64,000 nt of DNA, from NCBI GenBank assembly GCA_024400495.1, contig JAKSMR010000011.1, positions 1-64,000 on the forward strand, in the 5' to 3' direction. Of the stretch, positions 17,502-25,607 are shown one piece after another. The notes under the pieces were generated by a model that was not told where the DNA came from, did no database searches, and saw only the letters and a program-made list of their open reading frames with translations. The position numbers and the translations under genes were made by a program. This DNA comes from Bacteroidales bacterium. Its GTDB lineage: Bacteria; Bacteroidota; Bacteroidia; Bacteroidales; P3. How positions within the stretch are numbered: the first letter of the stretch is position 1; the number at the start of each line of letters is the position of its first letter.

Positions 17502-19643
17502 ATGAACTACATTGCTACTATTGCTGAGGCATTGCATCTTGGTGTGCGCCAAGTAGAAAAGACCATCGAACTGCTTGAGTCGGGTGCCACAGTCCCTTTC
17601 ATCTCCCGTTACCGAAAAGAGGCTACCGGTAACCTTAACGAGGTTCAGATTGCCGCCATCCGCGACCTTTTGGCCAAACTGAAGGAGGTCGACCGCCGCA
17701 GGGAGTCCATCCTGCAGAGCATCGGAGAGCAAGGGAAGCTTATGCCAGAACTGGAGAAGGCGATCCTCGAGGCCCGTAGCATCACCGAACTGGAGGATCT
17801 CTATCTGCCCTACAAGCCTAAGCGCAAAACGCGCGCCAGCGCCGCCATCGAGCGTGGTTTGGAACCGTTGGCAGACGAGATTCTCAAGCAGCAGAACAAC
17901 AATGTGGAGAAGCTGGCCGAGCGCTTTGTCAACCCCGAGAACGAGGTTCACAACACAGACCAGGCGTTGGCTGGAGCTCGCGACATCATTGCCGAACGTG
18001 TGGCCGAAGACATCACGGCTCGCAACAAGGTCCGCAATATTTTCCGTCGCAGCGCTATGCTTGTCTCCAAGGTGGCGAAAGGCAAGGAGGAGGAAGGCGG
18101 CAAGTTCCAGTCGTGGTTCGATTGGAGCGAGCCTGCCACCAAGGCGCCCTCGCATCGTGTGCTGGCAATGTTCCGAGGAGAGGAAGAGGGAGTGCTTCGT
18201 GTTAAGATAGCTCCTGCCGACGATGAACCTACTTTTGAAGCTCTCGACCGTCAGTTCCTGCATGGCAACAACGAGGCAACTCAGCAGGTGTCGCTCGCTG
18301 TGCGAGATGGTTACAAGCGCCTGCTGGCCCCTTCTATCGAGACCGAGTTCTACAATCAGCTCAAAGAGAAAGCCGACAAGGAGGCGATAAAGGTTTTTGC
18401 CGAAAACCTGCGCCAGCTCCTTCTGGCCTCGCCCTTGGGACAGAAACGCATCCTTGCTATCGACCCCGGATTCCGAACGGGATGCAAGTGCGTGTGCCTC
18501 GATGCTCAGGGCAATCTGCTTCATAATGAGACGATCTATCCGTTCTCCTCGGTTCGCGACGAGCGCGAGTCAATAAAGAAACTCGAGAACCTTGTGGAGG
18601 CTTTCAAGATTGAAGCCATCGCCATCGGAAACGGGACGGCAGGACGTGAGACAGAAGAGGTCGTAGGCAAATGCCAGTTCAACACCCATGGTGGCAAGCT
18701 TATCGCCGTGATGGTGAGCGAGAACGGGGCTTCGGTCTATTCGGCTTCCGACGTGGCTCGTGAGGAGTTTCCCGAATATGATGTTACGGTTCGTGGAGCC
18801 GTCAGCATCGGCCGCCGACTGATGGATCCGTTGTCGGAGCTGGTGAAGATCGACCCCAAGAGCATCGGTGTGGGCCAGTATCAGCACGATGTCGACCAAA
18901 CGCTTCTGAAGGACAGCCTTAACGACGTGGTGGTCAGTTGTGTGAATAGTGTTGGCGTTGAGCTGAATACGGCTTCCAAAGAACTGCTTTCCTACGTTAG
19001 TGGAATCGGTCCTGCGTTGGCCGCCAATATCGTGGATTATCGTTTTGCCGAGGGGGCTTTCACGAGCAGAAAAGAACTGCTGAAAGTGCCTCGATTGGGC
19101 GAGAAGGCTTTTGAACAATGTGCCGGTTTCCTCCGCGTAAGGGAAAGCAAGAATCCCCTGGACCATAGCGCCGTACATCCTGAGCGCTATGCGCTTGTGG
19201 AGAAGATGGCCAAAGCTGTCGGAACTACAGTTGAAGGACTTATGGCCGACAAATCGTTGCGTGACAAGATCGATATCAACCAGTTCGTAACCCCCGATTG
19301 CGGTCTTCCTACCTTGCAGGATATTATGAAGGAGCTGGATAAGCCTGGCCTCGATCCTCGTACCAAGTTCGAAGTCTTTGAGTTTGACAAAAATGTTACC
19401 CGCATTGAAGACCTGCAGGAGGGAATGGTTCTGCCCGGAATCGTAACCAATATCACGGCTTTCGGGGCTTTTGTCGATATCGGAGTTCATCAGGACGGCC
19501 TGGTTCATATCTCCCAGCTGGCCAACCGCCGCGTGAACGACCCCAACGAGGTGGTAAAACTCCACCAGCACGTAAGGGTAAAAGTGACCGAGGTTGACTT
19601 TAAACGTCGTCGCATCTCGCTCTCGATGAAGAATGTAGATTGA
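17502..19643 (+). CDS. tex: Tex-family transcription accessory protein
   Basis: A 713-residue RNA-binding protein. The N terminus has SGATVPFISRYRKEATGNLNE, the YqgF/RNase-H-like domain carries RILAIDPGFRTGCKC near residue 320, helix-hairpin-helix motifs follow (SYVSGIGPALAANIVDYR), and a C-terminal S1 domain spans roughly 640-710 (GIVTNITAFGAFVDIGVHQDGLVHISQL). Tex is related to eukaryotic Spt6 and affects transcription and stress survival in several bacteria. A membrane-protein gene follows 18 bases downstream. Confidence 0.96.
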   Translation: MNYIATIAEALHLGVRQVEKTIELLESGATVPFISRYRKEATGNLNEVQIAAIRDLLAKLKEVDRRRESILQSIGEQGKLMPELEKAILEARSITELEDLYLPYKPKRKTRASAAIERGLEPLADEILKQQNNNVEKLAERFVNPENEVHNTDQALAGARDIIAERVAEDITARNKVRNIFRRSAMLVSKVAKGKEEEGGKFQSWFDWSEPATKAPSHRVLAMFRGEEEGVLRVKIAPADDEPTFEALDRQFLHGNNEATQQVSLAVRDGYKRLLAPSIETEFYNQLKEKADKEAIKVFAENLRQLLLASPLGQKRILAIDPGFRTGCKCVCLDAQGNLLHNETIYPFSSVRDERESIKKLENLVEAFKIEAIAIGNGTAGRETEEVVGKCQFNTHGGKLIAVMVSENGASVYSASDVAREEFPEYDVTVRGAVSIGRRLMDPLSELVKIDPKSIGVGQYQHDVDQTLLKDSLNDVVVSCVNSVGVELNTASKELLSYVSGIGPALAANIVDYRFAEGAFTSRKELLKVPRLGEKAFEQCAGFLRVRESKNPLDHSAVHPERYALVEKMAKAVGTTVEGLMADKSLRDKIDINQFVTPDCGLPTLQDIMKELDKPGLDPRTKFEVFEFDKNVTRIEDLQEGMVLPGIVTNITAFGAFVDIGVHQDGLVHISQLANRRVNDPNEVVKLHQHVRVKVTEVDFKRRRISLSMKNVD

Positions 19644-19661
19644 GGTGTTAACCAATAACCT

Positions 19662-20126
19662 ATGAAGAAGATTGTCAACAAGTGGCACAGGTTTCTATGC
19701 CATGTGCTTTATGCCTTCTGCGATAATGCGAAGCCTCCTTTCTCTACTACTGAGGATAGGGTGCTGGTTGTCAAGGACAAGGATAGGAATGGAAAACCCA
19801 TGGAGAGGGTTGTCCATCGTTATAGGATGGTGGGATTCATGGCTTCCATCTTGATGGGTAACATTGTCTTCCAGATTGTCGTTGCCTCAATCTATCTTAC
19901 GCGGAATCTGCCTTATGATTTATCTATGCTTCTTGTCGTTTCCTTGGTGGCGATAACGGTTGTTTGTTCGTGCAGACTCAGATGGCGGGAGACGTTCGAC
20001 GAGTTTTCGAGCCAGCCCGATTATCCAAGGACAAAATGGGCTATCGTTTCCCTTGCGATTTATGTTCTTCTGATAGTGCTTTTTGTTGTGGAAGTGATCT
20101 ATATCAGCAATCCTTTGATTGACTAG
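19662..20126 (+). CDS. Membrane protein of unknown function
   Basis: A 154-residue protein with three predicted membrane segments (about residues 57-78, 83-102 and 127-150) and a basic N-terminal region. I recognise no family. It follows tex by 18 bases, so it is probably cotranscribed, and its end faces the end of porX 23 bases away. It uses more A/T-ending codons than tex. Confidence 0.7.
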   Translation: MKKIVNKWHRFLCHVLYAFCDNAKPPFSTTEDRVLVVKDKDRNGKPMERVVHRYRMVGFMASILMGNIVFQIVVASIYLTRNLPYDLSMLLVVSLVAITVVCSCRLRWRETFDEFSSQPDYPRTKWAIVSLAIYVLLIVLFVVEVIYISNPLID

Positions 20127-20149
20127 TCTATAGTTTCGAAGGAAGGGCT

Positions 20150-21703
20150 CTATTGTTTGCTTCTCAGAATGATGAACGGAATCAACACCTCTTCCATCGA
20201 CAGTCCTCCGTGCTGGAAGGTCTCCATGTAGTAGGTGGTGAACTGGTTCTGGTTGTTGGGATAGACGAAGAAGTCGCCGCTACGGGCGAAGATATAGGGC
20301 GAAGTGATGTGGCGCTTGGGTAGGAAGATCTTGGTGGGGTCTTTTACCTCGTAGACCTGCTTGGGGTTGTAGTCGAGTAGGCGGCCCTGCTTGTAGCGTA
20401 GGTTCACGCTCACTTCCTTGTCGCCTTTCACACGTACGGGATTATCCACTCGGGTGGAGCCGTGGTCTGTTGTGATGATCACATTCACGTCGCGTTCGGA
20501 GAGCTCTTTTATCATCTCGAGCAGAGGCGAATGCTCGAACCACGAGAGCGTTACGGAACGATAGGCTTGCTCGTCGGCAGCCAGCTCGCGAACGATGTTG
20601 GAGTCGGTTCGGGCGTGGGAGAGCATATCGATGAAGTTGTAGATGATGACGTTGAGCCGGTTCTGCATCATGTTCGGTACGCTATCGATGAGCTTGTGTC
20701 CGAACTGGGCGTTGAGCACTTTGTTGTATGAGTGTTTGATGTTGTAGCCGTGGCGGCGGAGGTTCTCGTCGAGCAGTTGGTCCTCAAACTGGTTCTTGTG
20801 CCCATCCTCGTCTTCGTTGACCCAGTATTGCGGATATTTCTTCTCGATCTCGCCAGGCATGAGTCCGCTGAACATGGCGTTGCGGGCGAAGAGGGTAGTG
20901 GTGGGAAGGATGCTGAAGAAGAGGTTGTCCTGTTCGGTACGCAGATATTGCTCGATGGTGGGCTGGAGGAATTTCCATTGGTCGTAGCGGAAGTTGTCGA
21001 TGACGAGCAGGAAGGTGGGTTTCTCGTTTTCGAGCAGCGGGAACATCTTTTCTCTCAGCACGGTAGGCGACATGAGCGGTTTCTCCTTCTTGCCCGAGAG
21101 CCAATCTTCGTAGTTCTTCTCGTAGAAACGGCAGAAGAGCTGGTTGGCCTCGGTTTTCTGCGACTTGAAGATGTCGTGGATATTGTCGTCGTCGGTATTG
21201 CTCAGCTCTATATCCCAATAGACCAGACGTTTGTAGAGCTCGGCCCATTCCTCGGCTGTTCGCACGTCCATGAGCTGCATGCTGATTTCGCGGAACTGCT
21301 GCTGATACTGCATCGTGCTCTTCTCGCTCACCAGGCGGCGGGCTTCGGTATGTTTCTTTACCGAGAGGAGGATCTGGTTGGGGTTGACGGGCTTGATGAG
21401 GTAGTCGGAGATCTTGCCGCCAAGAGCCTCGTCCATAATGTGCTCCTCTTCGCTCTTGGTGATCATGATCACGGGGACCTGCGGGTATTTCTCCTTGATG
21501 ATGGACAAGGTCGCCAGACCATTGAGGCCGGGCATGTTCTCGTCGAGGAAGACGAGGTCGACATGCTGCTCCTCCAGCTCATCGATGGCTTCGTTGCCCG
21601 AAGTGACGGGGATGACGTTGTAGCCTTTGTCTTCGAGGAAAAGGATGTGAGGTTTGAGGAGGTCGATCTCGTCGTCGGCCCAAAGGATAGTAATCTGGTC
21701 CAT
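20150..21703 (-). CDS. porX: PorX, T9SS response regulator with PglZ domain
   Basis: A 517-residue two-domain protein, the length of known PorX. Residues 1-120 are a CheY-like receiver with acidic pocket ADDE (10-12), phosphoacceptor D54 in VFLDENMPG, the T/S site in MITKSEEE and Lys in LIKPVNP. The rest is a PglZ domain of the alkaline-phosphatase superfamily, with the metal-site motifs VIDNFRYDQW and IITTDHGS. In Porphyromonas gingivalis, PorX acts with the kinase PorY in controlling T9SS genes and its PglZ domain cleaves nucleotide substrates. No porY gene lies nearby. It is a single-gene unit with an 11-bp array 97 bases upstream. Confidence 0.92.
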   Translation of the reverse strand: MDQITILWADDEIDLLKPHILFLEDKGYNVIPVTSGNEAIDELEEQHVDLVFLDENMPGLNGLATLSIIKEKYPQVPVIMITKSEEEHIMDEALGGKISDYLIKPVNPNQILLSVKKHTEARRLVSEKSTMQYQQQFREISMQLMDVRTAEEWAELYKRLVYWDIELSNTDDDNIHDIFKSQKTEANQLFCRFYEKNYEDWLSGKKEKPLMSPTVLREKMFPLLENEKPTFLLVIDNFRYDQWKFLQPTIEQYLRTEQDNLFFSILPTTTLFARNAMFSGLMPGEIEKKYPQYWVNEDEDGHKNQFEDQLLDENLRRHGYNIKHSYNKVLNAQFGHKLIDSVPNMMQNRLNVIIYNFIDMLSHARTDSNIVRELAADEQAYRSVTLSWFEHSPLLEMIKELSERDVNVIITTDHGSTRVDNPVRVKGDKEVSVNLRYKQGRLLDYNPKQVYEVKDPTKIFLPKRHITSPYIFARSGDFFVYPNNQNQFTTYYMETFQHGGLSMEEVLIPFIILRSKQ

Positions 21704-21799
21704 AAGGGTGAAGTTATGTTTTGTCTCTATAGAATAACGCCCAAAATCTCCGTTTATTGTGTCTGGAAAGAAAAAGAAATCGTCGTTTTCCCCTCGACC

Positions 21800-21865
21800 A
21801 GCGCCTATCTAGCGCCCACTTAGCGCCCACTTAACGCCCATTTGGCGCCTATCTAGCGCCTATGT
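21800..21865. repeat. 11-bp-period intergenic array 3 (AGCGCCCACTT)
   Basis: Six contiguous 11-bp units with starts at 21800, 21811, 21822, 21833, 21844 and 21855, of the form AGCGCC(C/T)A(C/T)(T)T. It lies 97 bases before the porX ATG in the divergent gap to the T9SS cargo gene. The rest of the 21704-22219 gap is AT-rich with a promoter at its right end and no gene. Confidence 0.9.
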
Positions 21866-22138
21866 TGGGCTGTCGGCCGACGATAGTGATTGGAGGGAAC
21901 ACTAAGTCTGATAAATGAGAGACCAGAGGCTATGCAAAAGGAAGCCTCCAGGAAGGTTGAAATTGGATTTTTTTTTTGCTGTTTTTAACAAAAAAAGACA
22001 AGTCCCGATTTCGGAATGATAAAAAAATCGCAAAGAAGATAAAAAACAATTCTGTTTTTATTTTGCATAGAATAAGTATGTTATAAATATCTTTATCAAT
22101 AGCGTGCAACAAAAACCATTCTCGGAACGTCATTATGA

Positions 22139-22169
22139 TTGTGTAGTTCATTTTTTTTTGATATCTTTG
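22139..22169 (+). promoter_or_regulatory. Promoter of the T9SS cargo gene
   Basis: -33 TTG at 22139-22141 and -7 TATCTTTG at 22162-22169 with a 20-base spacer, a near-ideal Bacteroidota promoter, about 50 bases before the ATG. Confidence 0.8.
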
Positions 22170-22219
22170 CACCCGATTATTGTGAAAAATAAATTAATCA
22201 ATTAATAAATTCATTCAAC

Positions 22220-24127
22220 ATGAAAAAACTTTTACTTTCTTTAGTAGTTCTCTGCATGGCTTTTGCTGCATCTGCTCAGCAGCCTGTATTCTACGAGAAT
22301 TTTGACAATGTGAACACCGACAATGGTGGCATTGGTACTCTTCCTACCGGTTGGACCTCCATCAAAAACGATGCTCTTGCCAACTACTCCAACATCAACT
22401 ATTTTAGCGATGCTTGGACTGTAGTAAACTTCAGCGGAAGCGGCAGATGCGCAGCTTGTATCACCAAGACCACTACCGGCGGTGCCGTTGACCGCTGGCT
22501 CATCACCCCCGCTATTACTGTTGCCGACACCAACAACATCGTTGAATTTATGGCTGCAGGTGGTGGCGCTACCAACCCCGAGATTCTCTCCATCTATGTT
22601 TCTACCACCGGTACCAACATGGCTGACTTTACCGACACTCTCCTCTTCCGCCATCAGTTTGGTGTAGGTACCTCCGAGTACAGCTGGATCAACGCCAGCC
22701 TCGCAGCTTATGCAGGCCAGACCATCCACCTCGCCCTCGTAGCCAATACCGCTGACGAGTGGATCATGCGCATTGACGAGTTCCGCGTCTATTCTCCCGT
22801 TCCCAACGAGATCCAGCTTGCCTCTATCTCCATCCCCAGCATGTTCCCCATCAACACCAACGCTAACGTTACCGGCACCATCGTCAACAATGGCGGCCAG
22901 CCTCTCACCAGCTTCGACATGCAGTATACCGTAAACGGCGGCACCCCCGTTGTTCAGACCGTAACCGGTATCAATGTTCCCTCCCGTGGCTCTTATGACT
23001 TCACCTTCTCCACTCCCCTTAACATGGCTGCTCCCGGTGCTGTCAATGTTGTTGTAACCATCTCCAATCCTAACGGCGAGGCTGATTTCGACGCTTCCGA
23101 CAACCAGGCTTCCGCCAGCGGTGTCGCTTACGATGCCAGCGCAGCTGTTCCCCGCACCTCTCTCCTTGAACACTTCACTACCACAAAGTGCCCCAACTGC
23201 CCTGGTGGCCATGACCGCGTCCATGCAGCTCTCGCTACCCGTCCTAACGTAATCTGGATGTGCCACCACGCTGGTTACTACACCGATGTTATGACTACCC
23301 AGGATGACGAAGCCCTCTGCTGGTTCTACAACTCTGGTGTAAACGGCGGCACCTATGCTCCCGCTATCATGCTCGACCGCACCCACTTCAGCTTCAGCGA
23401 CGAGCAGAGCCCCATATTCTTCCCCGACGCTAACGTTGGAACTTGCATCGACGAGGCCCTCAACGTTCCTGCTTTCGTTTCCTGCAACATCACTAACGTG
23501 AACTTTGACGAAGCATCCCGCACCCTCACCGCTACCGTTTCCGGTACCTTCGGCCTTGAACTGCCCGGTGCTCGCGTATCTCTCTACCTCGTTGAAGACA
23601 GCATCATCGCTTCCCAGAGCGGCGGTTCTTCCCGCTACCAGCACGACAACGTTTACCGTGCTGCCCTCAGCGCTCTCTATGGCGACGCTATCGCCTCCAC
23701 CAACGCTGGCGACAACTACACCAAGACCTACACCTGGACCATGCCTGCTAGCTTCAAGGCTTGGCGCACCCGCCTCGTTGCCTTCGTAAGCAACTACAAC
23801 GCCAGCGATCCTACCGACTGCTTGGTCTACAACGCAGATCAGTCCCAGAATATCGTAGCTTCCTATGTAGGCATCAACGAAGTTGGTTCCAACATGACCT
23901 GCAACGTATTCCCCAACCCCGCTACCACCGTTGCCAACATCGTTGCTGACGCTGCTATCGAGGAGGTTGTCGTTGTCAACATGATGGGTCAGGTTGTTTA
24001 CAAGAACAACAACGTAAACGCAGAAAGCCTCACCATCAACACCGAGAAGATGGCTGCCGGCATGTACACCGTTACCGTTAAGTCTGCTAACGGCGTAGCT
24101 ACCCAGCGCCTCACCGTTGTTAAATAA
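22220..24127 (+). CDS. Secreted Omp28-type protein with T9SS sorting domain
   Basis: A 635-residue protein: signal peptide (MKKLLLSLVVLCMAFAASAQ), a jelly-roll-like domain beginning YENFDN and GTLPTGWTSI (about residues 25-195), a CARDB/Ig-like stretch (about 200-305), an Omp28-type domain with C324-P-N-C327, and a final 75 residues matching a type A T9SS sorting domain (VFPNPATT, VVNMMGQVVY, GMYTVTVK). It should cross the outer membrane through T9SS and be anchored at the surface or released. Codon use is strongly biased to C-ending codons, with an ideal promoter and a strong terminator, so high expression is likely. Confidence 0.9.
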   Translation: MKKLLLSLVVLCMAFAASAQQPVFYENFDNVNTDNGGIGTLPTGWTSIKNDALANYSNINYFSDAWTVVNFSGSGRCAACITKTTTGGAVDRWLITPAITVADTNNIVEFMAAGGGATNPEILSIYVSTTGTNMADFTDTLLFRHQFGVGTSEYSWINASLAAYAGQTIHLALVANTADEWIMRIDEFRVYSPVPNEIQLASISIPSMFPINTNANVTGTIVNNGGQPLTSFDMQYTVNGGTPVVQTVTGINVPSRGSYDFTFSTPLNMAAPGAVNVVVTISNPNGEADFDASDNQASASGVAYDASAAVPRTSLLEHFTTTKCPNCPGGHDRVHAALATRPNVIWMCHHAGYYTDVMTTQDDEALCWFYNSGVNGGTYAPAIMLDRTHFSFSDEQSPIFFPDANVGTCIDEALNVPAFVSCNITNVNFDEASRTLTATVSGTFGLELPGARVSLYLVEDSIIASQSGGSSRYQHDNVYRAALSALYGDAIASTNAGDNYTKTYTWTMPASFKAWRTRLVAFVSNYNASDPTDCLVYNADQSQNIVASYVGINEVGSNMTCNVFPNPATTVANIVADAAIEEVVVVNMMGQVVYKNNNVNAESLTINTEKMAAGMYTVTVKSANGVATQRLTVVK

Positions 24128-24201
24128 TTGCTGAAAAGCAAATTGTGCAACCCTCAAGGTTGCTCGCATCAAGCGCCCCGGCGTTTGAATATAAACAGAG
24201 A

Positions 24202-24230
24202 AGAACACTCTCCCTCGCAGAGAGTGTTCT
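24202..24230 (+). terminator. Terminator of the T9SS cargo gene
   Basis: AGAACACTCT (24202-24211) pairs perfectly with AGAGTGTTCT (24221-24230), followed by CTCTTTC. A smaller hairpin (GCAACC/GGTTGC) lies between it and the stop codon. Confidence 0.75.
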
Positions 24231-24344
24231 CTCTTTCATAAAGAGATTCTTCGCCCACGAGATTATTTTTTTTATAACACACAATAAATAAAATAGTCTT
24301 TCGTTATACTAAATAATAGAACTGATAATAATACGAACAAGATA

Positions 24345-24941
24345 ATGAAAAAGATTCTTCTTGCCCTCGCCCTCGTAGCCACCCTCTCTGTGGGTTACGC
24401 CCAGCAGGTAAGCTCCCGCGCCAAAGCCATGCGCATGATGACCTATGCCAAATCCGAATATATGGTGAAGGACGTGAAGGTTTATACCGACACCATGACC
24501 GTCTATTCGCTCTCTGAATATGTCATCTACCCCTTCGGCAAATGGGAGACCGTAGAGGACTACATCACCGACTGCCAGCTGCAATGGTATCGTGAGATCG
24601 GCTACAAGAAATATTTCGATTCCATGGAGGTCTCCGTGAACACGCTCCGTCGTCTCGACGGCTCTTTCATCGACCTCTACCGTGCCATCTGGACCGGACG
24701 GGTTGAAGTGCTGCAAGGAAAAATCTCCGACAAGGAGGTCGTCCTGGCCAACGGCGTTCATGTGGGTATGACCAAAGAAGAAGTCTTCGGAGTCCTCTTC
24801 CACAAGTTCCCCCTCTCGTATGTGTCCGACATCAGCGTGCTTAAAGTTGTGTCGGGAGCAAACGAAGTCGGTCAGATCTACACCTTCAAAGGCAACCGCC
24901 TCCGCCATGTAGGCATTATCTCGAACTACAAGTATTATTGA
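24345..24941 (+). CDS. Secreted protein of unknown function
   Basis: A 198-residue protein with a clear signal peptide (MKKILLALALVATLSVGYAQ). The mature part is mixed alpha/beta. The segment ANGVHVGMTKEEVFGVLF resembles the short GMTKEEV motif of small BamE/SmpA-like folds, but I would not assign it. It has its own terminator and no obvious operon partner. The same C-biased codon use as the preceding gene points to good expression. Confidence 0.75.
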   Translation: MKKILLALALVATLSVGYAQQVSSRAKAMRMMTYAKSEYMVKDVKVYTDTMTVYSLSEYVIYPFGKWETVEDYITDCQLQWYREIGYKKYFDSMEVSVNTLRRLDGSFIDLYRAIWTGRVEVLQGKISDKEVVLANGVHVGMTKEEVFGVLFHKFPLSYVSDISVLKVVSGANEVGQIYTFKGNRLRHVGIISNYKYY

Positions 24942-24977
24942 TCTCTGATTCTTGAAAAGTCGAAGAAACAATACACC

Positions 24978-25015
24978 ATCGGCTCACCAATAATCATTGT
25001 TGGCGAGCCGATTTC
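24978..25015 (+). terminator. Hairpin terminator just before nadD
   Basis: ATCGGCTCACCAA pairs with TTGGCGAGCCGAT with one mismatch around a nine-base loop, followed by TTTCAT. It ends only about 14 bases before the nadD ATG. Confidence 0.7.
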
Positions 25016-25028
25016 ATAATCAAAAGGA

Positions 25029-25607
25029 ATGAAACGCATCGGTCTCTATTTCGGTTCTTACAACCCAATCCACATAGGGCATCTGATAATTGCCAACGCT
25101 ATGTTGGAGTATACGCCTCTGGAAGAAGTCTGGTTTGTGGTCTCGCCTCAGAACCCATTTAAGGTGAACCAGTCTCTCCTGGCCGATAACGAACGGTTGG
25201 AGATGGTGAGGCTTGCTGTCCGTAGCAACCTACGATTGAAAGCCTGTGATGTGGAGCTGGGCCTTCCCAAGCCCTCCTATACTGTAGCCACATTGGCAAA
25301 GCTAAAGGAGATGTTTCCTGAGGAAGAGTTCTCGATAATCATGGGCTCAGACAATCTTGAACGTTTCGACAAGTGGAAGAACTATGAGGAAATCCTCAGC
25401 AGCCATCATCTCTATGTCTATCCTCGCCCCAACCACGCAGATTGCCCGCTCCTGGGTCACGAAAACATAACCCTCCTGGAGGATCTGCCTAATATGGAAA
25501 TCTCCTCAACCTATATCAGAGAGGAGATCGCAAAGAGTAATAGTGTCCGTTACCTGGTGCCCGACGAGGCTCTGCGGTATATAAAAGAGAAGGGATTCTA
25601 TTTGTAG
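25029..25607 (+). CDS. nadD: Nicotinate-nucleotide adenylyltransferase
   Basis: A 192-residue nucleotidyltransferase that makes nicotinic acid adenine dinucleotide in NAD synthesis. The phosphate-binding motif is GSYNPIHIGHL near residue 9, with PQNPFK and SYTVATLAKLKE in the middle and the closing ISSTYIREEI motif near residue 157. Length is normal. Its 3' end overlaps that of the convergent GH3 gene by 10 bases. A terminator hairpin lies directly upstream, so its own promoter is unclear. Confidence 0.95.
   Translation: MKRIGLYFGSYNPIHIGHLIIANAMLEYTPLEEVWFVVSPQNPFKVNQSLLADNERLEMVRLAVRSNLRLKACDVELGLPKPSYTVATLAKLKEMFPEEEFSIIMGSDNLERFDKWKNYEEILSSHHLYVYPRPNHADCPLLGHENITLLEDLPNMEISSTYIREEIAKSNSVRYLVPDEALRYIKEKGFYL

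Noticed and set aside
22241..24208. 655-codon open frame opposite the T9SS cargo gene
   Set aside because: It is an antisense shadow caused by the strong C-ending codon bias of the real gene; the protein has no recognisable domain.
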